64,000 nucleotides of DNA from Coniferiporia sulphurascens (lineage: Eukaryota; Basidiomycota; Agaricomycetes; Hymenochaetales; Hymenochaetaceae): contig NBBA01000003.1 of assembly GCA_002794785.1 (NCBI GenBank), forward strand, positions 1,798,001 through 1,862,000, written 5' to 3'. Position numbers and translations under genes: made by a program. The notes under the pieces were generated by a model, which saw only the letters and a list, made by a program, of their open reading frames with translations, had not been told where the DNA came from and searched no databases. Shown here piece by piece: positions 21,682-32,295 of this stretch; the first letter of the stretch is position 1, and each line of letters begins with the position of its first letter.

Positions 21682-24264
21682 ATGCCAAAACGCAGCCGAC
21701 ACAATTGGGATGTTAGAGCACTTCTGGATCTTGAGGTGGAAGTTGCCTCCAGTGAAGAGGATCAGATGGACGATGAGGACGAAGGTGAGTGTACTGCACC
21801 TCTTATCAGTCAGTCAGTCACCATGACTGACTATGGATGGAATCGACTCCTGGAACACTGACAGAAGAAACATTTATCAACGATCAACCTCAAGAAAATG
21901 ATGAGGACTTTCCAGATACCCTATCTCAGCTGATAGATAAGACCGAGGGCCGCCGTCTGTCCTGGTCTCCTGTGGATGAATTCGATGTGGAAGTTGTCGC
22001 GTGGAGGCTTCAAGAGCGTAGTCGACAGGAGCGGCAAGCTGTCGAGGAGCAGCATGCAGCCGCGACTCCGAACATATTTGGACTCAGACTCAGAGACCTG
22101 CATGAAGAAACACTTCCACAACTGCGCATGTGGATGATTCGATGCGCAGTAAGTTCATATGTTCTCTGATGTTACAATCTATCTGATCTAGACATATACA
22201 GTACGGATGGGAAGCTGAAAAAGCTGCACTCCTGCACTCATGTTTATTGTGGCCAGCAGACGCGTTTAGTATGCACATGGCCGGTGGCCGTATCTATGTA
22301 CAGGCATGTAGCCCGGCTGAAGTGAACAGGGCACGACAAAACTTATTTGGTATCAAAAAAGCGCCAATGCTGCGCCTCGATATATTCGAGCAAGAGGCCG
22401 TGCTAAACATGTGCGGAAGAATCGACACATGCTATGAATCTTCCCTAAGGGAAGGTTCCTGGGTCACAATAACGCATGGACTCTACAAAAGAGATCTTGG
22501 TCGAATACGGTCTCTCTCCGGGGTTATGGAGAGCGCTTCCGACTCTATCGTAGTCGCCATCATGCCCCGCATCCGAGCTAAGGGTGACAAGAGAAGGCCG
22601 GAACCGGCCTTATTTGATGCCGCCAATGTACGTGTGTTATGTGCTGGTGAGGGAGTGTTGGAGAATAATGAGGGACCATCGGTTAACGATGGGGCATACG
22701 TTTTTCGTGGCAGGACGTACAGAGGAGGACTTTGCCATCTGCAGGTCTTCGGTTTGCATTATGTCAAACCGGCCAGACCCACACTACTTAACCTAGGACT
22801 CTTCTCGATAACGGAGAGAGAATTTGGAGAGCTTGATCGCGGTCCGGAACCATTTCTACATTGTGGAGACCTTGTTCGAATATCTTCGGGACCCCAGGCT
22901 ACACTCGTCGGAATGGTGGGCTCAATAAATGAGCATTCAATCTTCGTGTACAACCTGGTCGATGTAACGGGCGAGATGCAGGCACCTCACTTATATTTCC
23001 ATCCTGATCAAGTCCAGCATGTGCCCAAACCTGGCGACCATGTCCAAATGAATGTGGGTATCCACTCGGGAAAGGAAGGTATTGTTGTGTCCGTCGAAGG
23101 TAACGGGGTGCATATGCTCCCCATGGGCGCTGATGCAGAAGTACGTGTTTTAAATTAATGTATTTTATCTTCTTCTAATCACATTGTAGCTATTATACGT
23201 GTGGTCAAGATGGCTTGAGACCTATGAGCCAGAATTCAGGATGGAGAGCAGTCCCAAAGACCCAGGCACGTCAATGACTAGCACACTGACGCTGGCACGG
23301 TTGCACGACCCATACAGAGGTTTGAGGGTTCTTGTCCGTAACCATTGGTTTCTGAAAGGAGTATATGGATACATATGTAATTCTGATCCTGGGAACGGCA
23401 TGGCCCAAGTCTCGCAGGATGGCGGAAATGACAAAAGCCTTCATACCATCAGGTTTCAGGACCTCATAGCAGTGTGAGTATTAACACTTTGGTATGGTAG
23501 TGACTATCGCGCTGATACAACAAACATATTAGCGCTATGGTATCATGCCTAGATGAGGAATATCCACTTACTCCGGATGAGCGGCAATCATACCATTCCA
23601 AGTTCGTGGAGCACAATACCCAAGGTCTTGCACGGCCATCAACACCACCGCTGTCTGTGATTGATGGAACACTAGCAGTCCTCAGTGAATCATCTTTGTC
23701 CATGTGGACCATAGGCGATTCCGACAGGAGCTCCGCTATGATCCCCCTCCCCCTTCCATCAGGTAAGTGAACCAGTTTAAAAAAGATGATCACTGATTAT
23801 TGCGCAGACCTTACAGATAAGGGTATGTGGATATTCGTGCCCGTGGTGTGGACGCATCTCGGGGTGTACCGGGTATTTTTTAATTGTACTACCTATCGCA
23901 TGGTATGTACAGACGAGTGGACGCTGACCAGTCCGATCCACACAACCTGCAACTCCATGCATATACATCAGCACTGTCGTATACGTGTCACAGTTCGGAT
24001 GAATCAGCTGAATGTAAGGTCGGGTGAAGATGTACTGGTGAAGGACCTGGATGTCGCATGACCAAAAAAAATGAATATGCTATGGTAGTCAGAGGGAATC
24101 CAGACTTGGTTGGGGTGCTTGTCACTGTTAGAAAATTCACAATGGCGTCTAAGGGTGTCTACAAATCTGCGACTGTCATAGAGAAAATAAGCGGAAAGCA
24201 ATGGCCAGCTGAACCTATAGAGAACCTTACTTGTGTACAGTTGCTATCGGACCCTATTAATTAG
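21682..24264 (+). CDS. Spt5-like NGN/KOW protein carried by the transposon
   Basis: I splice exons 21682-21784, 21865-22148, 22202-23140, 23190-23473, 23533-23762 and 23808 onward. The N-terminus is acidic (SSEEDQMDDEDE), as in Spt5. An NGN-like segment follows (GGRIYVQACSPAEVNRARQN, about residue 150). Then come KOW-type modules: EGSWVTITHGLYKRDLGRIR, HCGDLVRISSGPQATLVGMV, PGDHVQMNVGIHSGKEGIVV and YRGLRVLVRNHWFLKGVYGY. Spt5/NusG proteins bind elongating RNA polymerase. This copy may act on polymerase or chromatin at the element, which is inference. The last exon hits TGA at 24059 while the next frame continues with MVVRGNPDLVGVLVTVRK to TAG 24262, so a frameshift or an unseen intron is present. 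Confidence 0.75.
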
Positions 24265-25053
24265 TGCATGTAATCTTAATTAGACAAGTATATTATCATA
24301 AAGGATGTCCTGTATTACCCCTTCAAGTTCTCGATAGCTATATGCCACTACTTCTGCTGTGCGGTGCAAGTCAACGAAGCAAATGTGCCTTTGCATGGCC
24401 CATATTGCTGAAAGAGCATTTTACTTATGTATCGTTTGGAAATCAGGAACTGATCACTTTTACAATGCAGACTTCTTCACACAAACTCGAAACCTGAGTC
24501 CGCAGAGTCGTGCTGGCGCTGCGTGCAATCAAAATGAGGAACTTCTGCAAGGTTAATCGGTGCCGTACCATGTCATAAGTCGATTCTCTTTGATCGACTC
24601 CGGTTCGGCTATGCTAACGTCTTCTCGATGAGCACTTCTTGAGTAGACAACCCACCCTGGATACTAGCTTTTACCTTTGTAAGATAAAGGTGAACTCCAG
24701 GGGGTGAATGATGACCCATGTTCGCGTCAGCGGCATCCCATATCCGAATGTGTTTCAGAATTGCTTGGTGATCCTCTCTCTAGCACACGGCACAATGTCT
24801 GCCGTCCATTACAGAAAATTCTTGTTGCAAAGAGAGAGTCCAACATATCAGTTGTTTGTGACAAAGGTGCATCTGAAACGCTCAAGTGGTTGTGTTGTGG
24901 TGAGCAATTCTTGCACTGCCACTTTTTTCACTTATAAACCTGTTAACTCGAAAAAGCATGACGAAAAGTATAAAAACCCCCACCATCTCTGCAGTGAGTT
25001 CCTCATCACTTGCACTCGCTATCCAGTCCTTGTGCTAGCTTCTATTTCACATT
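24265..25053. other. Spacer with the promoter of the DUF6698 gene
   Basis: No convincing gene is present. A small inverted repeat (TTTACCTTT...AAAGGTGAA near 24670-24690) and the TATA box at 24969 are the only signals. Confidence 0.45.
24969..24976 (+). promoter_or_regulatory. TATA box of the DUF6698 gene
   Basis: TATAAAAA lies 78-85 bp upstream of the ATG at 25054, a usual fungal spacing. Confidence 0.6.
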
Positions 25054-26568
25054 ATGTCTTCCAATGCCAGTCAAGAGTCTGTGCCTATTGGGGGGGACAG
25101 GCATCGACAATGCATTGATGAGGCTGCAGAAAGTGCCGCAACTTGTAAGAAAGGACAAAAGAAGCCCGTGTAAGTCGTCCCCACAGTTGCAGATTTCGAA
25201 TGTTGCTAACAACCTTTGCCAGTCGCCTGTTTCCACAGTTTGTGTCCATTGGGCATCATCTGTGTCTAACACAGTCTCCGTGGGGTAATCCTCATGTCAT
25301 ACTGACTGATGGACTGGACGCCTCATTCCGTATGGGAGAGGATGGCTTGCAATTAGAGCCAGCGTGAGTGCATTGATGCATTCATGGTGCTTTTCTTAAT
25401 TGTCTGGTTGATTACACAGGCAAGAGCGCAACTGGTGCATTTTCGAAGACATAATTGGCTGTGTCAACACAAGCCTATACAACCGCATTGCAGATGCGGA
25501 TGATGAAACTTTTGCAGACATTGTGAGCAGTGTACATTTGTCTGTTGTTTAATTGGCGTCTCTTGTCTTACTACCTTTTTTCGAAAGCTCCGTGAGGGCC
25601 AGCACAACTCCTGCTCAAACGACACAACTGTCATCAAAACAAAGATCTGCTCGTGGCTGGACTGGGGCGTTGATGCCGAAGGGGAACCCAACTTGGCAAT
25701 GATTATACCCAAGCAATATAGGGGCTTCAACCATCCACTCACAGCCGCGTTGATCGCTCCGGTTGATGCAGGACCCCTCACCGAAGAGTAGTAGTTTTTT
25801 TTCTGTATTTTTTTTCAATCAACTAACAAATGGTTGGATACGTACAGGCTCTGAAGGCTCTGAAGGCTGGGACTGTGCGAATAGACACTGGCAATGGCCA
25901 GAAGAGGCCTGTTGATGGGACAGAGTTCATGCACTTCTACTATGCTGGCGTTTATGATCCCCAGGAACCATTACAAGGGCTTTTCAAAGGCCCTTTACTT
26001 GTTAGGGTATGATTTTCCATCATTGCATATTACCTTGCAATCTGAGTCTCCTTCACAGTGGTTGACAGGCATATCGAGCAGTTTTTCTGGCTCCATCTGC
26101 CGGAGACAGTGCTTCTGGGCATAGCCTATCCACTCAGAAGGGGAAGGCAGCAAAGCATAACATGACTAAGGTTACACCCAGCTCTATTGCATATATAGCA
26201 TCCCAGGTAAGTTTCATACTTTCCATTCATCTCGATTTATTGTCTCATCATATGTAAAAGTTGTGGTTCTCGCTGAGTGCAAAATCAGCTTATTCACACA
26301 ACAATACCGAAGAGCCTGAGGATGTGTATGAGAGTGTCATGCAGTTTTTCGAGTCGGATGACACAACTATCAAGGCATATGTTCAGGATCTCCTTCGCTG
26401 GTGGGACAGGTATGTACTCAATGTCAACATTCATCAATGGCCTAACATATCTATTTAATTAGCACCATCTTCCTGCAGACATCCTCCGTCGTCAAGGACA
26501 ACAAGAAAGGATCTGTTTCACGCCTTTGTGTGCGCTATTCAAGATCTGCAGCCCTCAACCACACTTGA
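25054..26568 (+). CDS. DUF6698-family protein, transposon passenger
   Basis: Exons are about 25054-25169, 25223-25363, 25420-25522, 25588 to about 25790, about 25849-26006, then pieces to TGA 26566-26568. The segments GLFKGPLLVR, AYRAVFLAPSAG, KHNMTKVTPSSIAYIASQLW and FSLSAKSAYSHNNTEEPEDV, with a final LLRWWD, are the pattern I associate with DUF6698, a basidiomycete family of unknown function that is multicopy and often near transposons. The middle part has WCIFEDIIGC and WLDWGVDAEG. The fourth exon runs into TAG with no clean donor before the next exon, so the copy may be damaged there. The TATA box upstream and the shared orientation suggest its own promoter within the element. Confidence 0.65.
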
Positions 26569-27195
26569 GGTCATGTCCACAACAATCAAGGCGCACCAGT
26601 AATTTTAAACTCTTATGCATAGGTCTTTTAATCCTTGAAAGTTCCCTACTTGTCTTACCAGCCTGCGCTACTAGCACTATATAATCGCATTACATTGTAT
26701 ACACCTCAAATTTTCTTGAGTATTTGTTTGCCTTGTCAATATAATCTTTATCTGTCACTTGAAACCAGTGTGATCAGATTACAAACAAGCAAAGTAACTG
26801 CATTTGCAATAAGCAGTATCACAGATTTAATGCAAATGTAATGGCAGACAATCCATGTTTAAATGTACACTGATGCACAAGTCTTGTGTGCCTTGCGTGA
26901 CACATACAGTCCTATAAGGGTTGCTCAATAAGTACATGTACTAGTATTTGTGTATAATATGTAACAAATGTTATAAGAACTGAATGTCTTTGTATGTGCT
27001 CACAAGATCAGGGAATATATTACGTTTGAGTACAATGCCAAAAAGGGAGTATCAACATTGCAAGTGTACGCAAGTCTTATACACCCTTACAAGGTGTCCT
27101 CAATAAGTACAAGTGCTTGCATGACCCACCGAAAACCTTATATACATTTCATGTATTTCACACGATTACAGGCACTTATATGCAATTGCAAGACT
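26569..27195. other. Right subterminal region of the transposon
   Basis: No gene. The stretch is AT-rich with repeated CTTATA, CTTACAAGG and GCAAGTCTTATAC motifs, which are inverted versions of those at 15300-15600. Confidence 0.6.
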
Positions 27196-27213
27196 TTTCC
27201 CATTTTTGTGATG
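27196..27213 (-). repeat. Right terminal inverted repeat of the Plavaka-type element
   Basis: The reverse complement reads CATCACAAAAATGGGAAA, identical to 15198-15215. Confidence 0.85.
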
Positions 27214-27483
27214 CGGTGCCCGTTGTCCCTCTCCTTGGTTTGTATCGAAATTGCCTTTTGCGACGTTGTTCAAGCTCCGACCGATCGCTTCATAGAGCGA
27301 GCCAGATTTAATCACAAGCAAACGTCGATCCTCAAATAGCAGACGTGGGAGCATTTCTCCACTTTAGGCACACGCGAGAGCCACGGCACAACACGCGCGT
27401 CGCAACTGTGCTGCGCATCTTGCAAGATCTACCACGGCGACGACGACGAGAGGAACAACATAGAAGAGAAGGCACACGCAATC

Positions 27484-29058
27484 ATGGCAAACATCACTGG
27501 AAACGAGGACCCACCCTCGCCCTCCACCAGCCCAACATCGGGCTCGGTCGCGCCAGATACTGAGGACGCTAGCAAGTTCGAGGCCTCGGCCACCAAGCCT
27601 GCGGAGGATGTCCGTGCGACAACCCCTGTGGATGCATCTACGAAGGGAAATACGGGGGCGGCATCCCCGATACCAGGGGCATTCGCTCAAGAAGAGGAAC
27701 CGACACCTCCACTCCCAACACATCCGACGGACGTGCCCGAAACCGAGTACGTTTCGCCCGAGGCCATGAGTCTGAAGGCGATGTTCCCAGATTTTGATGT
27801 TATCATTTTGTGAGTGGACGTAGCGCATGTCTCAAACATCCGTTCTTCTCTATCTCCAGAATGTTCATGCAAATGCCGCGTAATAATTCTATTCAGACAA
27901 TCCGTGCTCGACTCTGTAGGAGGGGATCAGGAGCGCGCTACGGACGTATTGTTGGGTATGAGCGATCCGAGCTACGTCCCGCAGCACCAGCCGGCTCCCG
28001 TACGTTTTGATACTCGTCTCAAGCCCCTACTGCTACTAACTCAAATTCTATGGCTGCAATTTGTCTCAAGTCCCAGACCGATCTCGATGAGCAACTCGCT
28101 CGTCGCTTAGCGTTCGAAGACCAGCAACAGCAGGCGGCCTGGCATCCAGACCAGCAATACCCTTTCGCTGGCCAGGACGGTGAAAGAAATAGGCCGTACC
28201 AGCCGCGCGTACAAGGAGGGGCATACCAAGGCGGTAGGCAAGGACAGGGGCAGGGGCAGTGGGGAGACGCCTCTCAAGGGGGTGGAGGCAGGGATACGAT
28301 GGCGGAAGTGCAGGAACAGTTTAGCAAAATCGCCGAAAGTAAGCCCATCCGATTAAACACACTTGGTTCGTGATCAAGAGCTTTGCCTCTTTCCAGCTGG
28401 AAAGAAGACGTTCTCGTCTCTTTTCACGAAGGTAAAGGCGAAAATGCAGGAGTTCGATCAATCTAGGTACGTGTCGGCTGATTCATACAATAATAGGGAT
28501 ACCTAAATTTTTATCTCCAGGAATTCGCCGGGTTCCGCGTCTCAGACATCCTGGGGATATGGGACACCTTCGGGCGCGATGTCTGCCAGCCAGGGCCAGA
28601 ATTACCAACCCTTCTCATCTTCTCAGCCTCAAGCTCAATACTATGCTCCCGCGAGTGCCCAGGCACGGGAACCGAGACGAGATGACTACGGGCATCAGGG
28701 GTATGATGCATCTCCTGCGGCGCAGCAACCGTCTCCTGCTGCGGTCACAGAGAGCAGTGTCCCCGTGGCAAGAGCTGCGGCTGCGGTGCCTGCTGCCGAG
28801 AGGATACCTCCGCGTCCGACCTCAACGGGTCCACCACCCGTCGGCAATGTCGATCCCAGTGAGCTTACATAATCCGCTTCGATCATTACTTCGGAGTTCG
28901 CTTACCAGCTTCCTTTCGTACTTACAGCCAAGATTGGTATGCTCCCAAAGCGTCCCGTCTCGCTTCTTGGTTCCAATCCGCAAGCGAGTCCAACACATGC
29001 AGATGAGGAAGACGAACTCGACTATGTCGAAAATCCTTTTGAGGACAGGTCGAAATAA
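27484..29058 (+). CDS. CUE-domain ubiquitin-binding protein (Cue5-like)
   Basis: Six exons (27484-27809, 27897-27999, 28077-28338, 28397-28466, 28521-28858, 28928-29058) give 409 residues with every junction in frame. The CUE domain is at about residues 98-140: LKAMFPDFDVIILQSVLDSV, then ATDVLLGMSDPSYVP, with the MFP and di-leucine signatures that contact ubiquitin. The rest is disordered and rich in Gln, Gly and Pro, with LDEQLARRLAFEDQQQQ after the domain and a conserved ending MLPKRPVSLLG...ELDYVENPFED. Yeast Cue5 and animal Tollip bridge ubiquitinated cargo to autophagy. A similar adaptor role is inferred. The DNA transposon ends about 270 bp upstream and may have replaced distal promoter sequence. 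The gene converges on the first BRI3-like gene. Confidence 0.9.
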
Positions 29059-29321
29059 TTATTAGATTGTTAAGTTTGACGCGGACTCGACTGCTGTTAT
29101 AACGTTGCCCGAAGTTACCAAATAACCATAACCGTACTGTACCAGACTCAGACGCACTCGTGACTGCTTATGTATTGGACTATCTACTGGAGCGTGTATG
29201 TCGGACGACCTGTGTATTCCGAGTGTAATGTACATAAATACAAGAGTATGACCGTAACCCCAAAGAAGAATACAACGGAAGAAACGGCGAATAAAATACA
29301 GCGAGGAAGATTCGGACCAGC

Positions 29322-29864
29322 TCAGCAGGTAATACCGTCTTCGATTACCTGCCCACAGCGTACGCACGCGACACGTCTGTCTAGCATACACAGGATAATG
29401 CCGAATGGGAAAAGTAATACCGCAGTGATTATGCCCGCCAGCCCGTAGCGTTTTGTGTAGAAGTGACCCCCGGGTCCTGCAGGGCAGAGAATCTCTAGGT
29501 GGCCCGGTGGAAGCGCCGCGCCACCCGTGGGTCGGTACTGGTATTGAAGGTTCGTCTCTTCACTTGTGGCGCCCGCTGGCACCTCCTGCGGGGGTGGACT
29601 ACGGGATGACGAGCCTGCGCCTATTACATAGGCTGAGAGATGTGCGTTAGCACGCTTATTTTTGACAAAGGGTTTTTAAGTGTTTTAACCTGCTGTGGCG
29701 TGGTCGTACGAAGGGGGGGCCTTCGGTGACTCGTTTCCCTCTTCAGCCGTCGAGGCGGGGTCTCTGACCTCTTTTATTCCCCCTTTCTGAGAAAATTGTG
29801 CATAATGAATATTCATTATACGCAGCAAGAAAGAAAAACGAGATCCGAGGCTCACCATGATCAT
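29322..29864 (-). CDS. BRI3-like small membrane protein, copy 1
   Basis: Exons are 29856-29864 (only MIM), 29690-29786 and 29322-29620, giving 134 residues. The N-terminal half is polar and carries APPSYDHATAG, a PPxY motif of the kind that binds WW domains of Nedd4/Rsp5 ligases. The C-terminal half has CPAGPGGHFYTKRYGLAGII, a single hydrophobic stretch (TAVLLFPFGIILCMLD), then RRVACVRCGQVIEDGITC. The Cys-rich, membrane, CxxCG layout resembles the BRI3/I3 family, linked in animals to endolysosomal membranes. Metal binding is possible. Two further copies follow to the right. The gene converges with the CUE gene, with only about 260 bp between the stops. Confidence 0.78.
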
Positions 29865-29951
29865 GATTTCAATATTAGTGAGCGATGAGCGTGAACTAGA
29901 GTAGGGGCGAAGAACGCTCACGAAGGGATGTAGACTCTCCTTGTGGTACTT

Positions 29952-29961
29952 GTATTTTTAT
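29952..29961 (-). promoter_or_regulatory. TATA box of BRI3-like copy 1
   Basis: TATAAAAATA on the minus strand, about 90 bp upstream of the ATG. The same string is conserved before copy 2. Confidence 0.6.
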
Positions 29962-30959
29962 ACTGCGATCTTATGATAGCTGCGGAGCGTGATATACGGC
30001 TATACCATATCCAATGATCTGCCCTCGCGGAAATCATTAATTGGATCAAACGAGGCAAGCCGAGTGGTAGCGGCGCAGTGCGCAGCTGTATCGATCTACT
30101 GCGTACATCAAGTCTTCTCGTGAGCCTTCAGGCGCGATGAATTGAAGGATAAATTAGTTCTTGCCAGTAGTTCTGCGCGGGTATACATGCCATTTTTGTC
30201 GTGAAGAATATTAATACCTGGACCTATAGTGGACGTGCCATTATATGGGCATGTTTCCGAGTTGTCAGCACAATCTGAGGTAACATGACAATGAATAATT
30301 ACGAAAGTATTGAGCAACCACCATATATGTCGCAGGACTATTAAAGGCCAGCAGCGATGGACTGTGTTCAATCGCGCGGGATAGATTTGAGGAGTGTATC
30401 AACGTTGTGCCAAGGGGTCCACGGCCGCTCAGACTGACTCTAATGGAGGCGCTGCTTCTAGCGAAACGTCAAAACTTCGTTGACCGATGACCTTGGTGTC
30501 CGACAGATATCGGCGAAGTCATATCGAACGAAGACGAGGAGCTGGCCGAAGCAAACGCGATCCTCGATGCCAGTGATACTATCAGTGAAGCACGCCGCAA
30601 TTATCAGAACCTTTCTTCATTTTAGACAGTGGGTCATGGGAGCGTCCAAAGTACCTGCTTTTCAAAACGTCAGGAGATGCTTAGGAAAGCCTCGGAGTGG
30701 AAGACCACGACCTGGACCGAGTCCTTTATAGCTCCACAATTTGAAGCCCCTTTCCGAGGCTGGAACTAATAAAACTGCCAAGTGCGAATTGCAAAAAGCA
30801 ATGGGCATGATGCAGCAAGTAAGTGCGAAATGATTCCATTGGGGAACTTCATCAAGACAAGTTGTCCGAAGTTCAGATCAGTTGCCAACTGCGATGATTC
30901 TGCGCGACATGGTAGATGAACGACATGGTAGATGAACGACAAATGCTGCAGAAAAATTA
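29962..30959. other. Gap between BRI3-like copy 1 and the tRNA gene
   Basis: The first 150 bp match the promoter of copy 2 (32290-32470). The remainder has only short open frames. A protein-like segment near 30510 (DEELAEANAILDASDTISEA, plus strand) could be a gene relic, but no exon chain can be built. Confidence 0.4.
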
Positions 30960-31068
30960 TGACAAGAGTGGGATTTGAACCCACGCCAGCTGACGCTGAT
31001 GAGAAACCCCGTTGCGGGGCAAGCTTATCGCTTGAGTCACACACCTTAGACCGCTCGGTCATCTTGCC
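30960..31068 (-). tRNA. tRNA-Leu (anticodon CAA) with an intron
   Basis: Read on the minus strand, the acceptor arms GGCAAGA and TCTTGTC pair with one G-U. The D arm has GACCGAGCGGTCTAAGGT as in leucine tRNAs. The anticodon loop reads CTCAAG (CAA at 31032-31034) and is followed by an intron of roughly 25-30 bases containing a GC-rich hairpin. A long variable arm (CAGC/GCTG) follows, then the T arm GTGGGTTCAAATCCCAC, which includes a good B box. Leu-CAA genes commonly carry introns in eukaryotes. The 3' anticodon stem pairs imperfectly, so the exact intron ends are uncertain. Confidence 0.85.
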
Positions 31069-31254
31069 ATGTAGAGAGATTGCTTCAGACTCCCGCGTAT
31101 TTCCTGCTAGAGGGATGATGGATTTTAGAATAAAGCTGTAAAGGACGGGGGTACGGGTGACATGTACCGGGGACCCTATAGAGTGCGAAAACTTGCCTTG
31201 AAGAGGCTGAGAAGCTTCGGACTCGATCCAGATGATAGCGTGTGGGTGAGTATG

Positions 31255-31380
31255 CGTCCTGTCGCGTTCCTTGGTGCCAATCCGTAAGCGAGTCCCATGC
31301 ACTGCCAGTGGCATGCAGAGGACAACGATGAACTCGACACCGAAAATTCTCATGAAGACAGGTCGGAATAATTATTAACT
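31255..31380 (+). pseudogene. Relic of the CUE gene 3' end
   Basis: This matches the last exon and 3' UTR of the CUE gene (28951 onward): GGTGCCAATCCGTAAGCGAG, then GATGAACTCGAC, and GAAGACAGGTCGGAATAATT around the old stop. Similarity continues through the 3' flank into BRI3-like copy 2. It marks the end of a tandem duplication unit and has no coding role now. Confidence 0.85.
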
Positions 31381-31634
31381 TGTTGAGTTTCAAATGCGGA
31401 CTCGCCCGCCACTGTGCATAACACTAACTGAAGCTACTACGTAACCGTGCAGGTATTATACCAGGCGTATGTGTACCTGTGATTTACAACGGAATATCTA
31501 CCAGAGCGTGTATGTAGATTGACCTATTATAATGTCCATAAAGGTGAGGGTATATCCATGTCCTCAGACTCGGAAAGTATACTGTACAATGAAAGAAGCG
31601 GCGAATAAATATAGCAAGGAAAATCCGGTCCAGA

Positions 31635-32222
31635 TCAGCAGATAATACCGCTTTTGGTTGCCTGTCCGCAGCGCACGCATACGACGCGTCTGTCGAGCAT
31701 ACACAGGATAATTCCGAATGGGAAAAGTAATACCGCGGTGATGACGCCCGCCACTCCGAAGCGTTTTGTGTAGAAGTGGCCCCCGGGTCCTGCCGGGCAG
31801 GGATTTTCTACTAGGTGGTCCGGTGGGAGGTCCGCGTTACTCGTGGCGGGGTAATGGTTCGTCCCTCCACTTGTGGCTCTTTCTGCTGTCACTGCCGTCA
31901 CTGGCGCCGGCACCTCCTGCGGAGGAGAACTGATGTATGACGGGCCCGTGTCTGCTGCATAGGCTTGGGGGACGTGCATTAGCACGCTTCTTTGCGAAAG
32001 CTGGTATCAAAAAGATTCGTTACCTGCTGTAGCGTGGTCGTACGAAGGGGGGAGCCTCGACGGTCCGTCATTTCCCTCTTCAGTCGTCCGGGCAGGCTCT
32101 CTGACCTCTTTCGTTCTCCCGTTCTGAGAAAATAGCACATCGTCCCAAATTAATACTCATCATACGCCGTGATAGCAAGAAAGACAAATGAACAAACGAG
32201 CTTCGATGCTCACCATAATCAT
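31635..32222 (-). CDS. BRI3-like small membrane protein, copy 2
   Basis: Exons 32214-32222 (MIM), 32024-32123 and 31635-31951 give 141 residues. The layout is as in copy 1: LPPSYDHATAD (PPxY), a longer linker with VPAPVTAVTAE, the cysteine-containing CPAGPGGHFYTKRFGVAGVI, the same membrane stretch (TAVLLFPFGIILCMLD), and RRVVCVRCGQATKSGIIC. Splice positions and phases match copy 1, and promoter similarity extends about 200 bp upstream including the TATA box. It arose with copy 1 by tandem duplication that also copied the CUE gene 3' end. Confidence 0.78.
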
Positions 32223-32285
32223 GAGGTCTAAACTGACAGGTGATGATCGTAAAGTTAGGAGAGCGGTAAGGACCGTTCGCAAAGG

Positions 32286-32295
32286 TATTTTTATA
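32286..32295 (-). promoter_or_regulatory. TATA box of BRI3-like copy 2
   Basis: TATAAAAATA on the minus strand, 64-73 bp upstream of the ATG, conserved with copy 1. Confidence 0.6.

Larger units (their letters stand above)
15201..27210 (+). mobile_element. 12-kb Plavaka-type (CACTA-like) DNA transposon with two passenger genes
   Basis: The left end begins CACAAAAATGGGAAA and the right end is its exact inverse (27196-27210). Both ends are flanked by AT, which could be a 2-bp target duplication. Matching also extends three bases outward (CAT/ATG), so the terminal repeat may be 18 bp. The subterminal regions carry repeated short motifs (TATAAGACTTGC, CTTGTAAG) in inverted orientation at the two ends. 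Inside are a Plavaka-type transposase gene, an Spt5-like gene and a DUF6698 gene, all on the plus strand. A solo LTR is nested in the transposase. The right end lies about 270 bp upstream of the CUE gene start. Confidence 0.78.

Noticed and set aside
24708..25118. 136-codon frame before the DUF6698 gene
   Set aside because: It overlaps the DUF6698 first exon and its TATA box in another frame and has no features.
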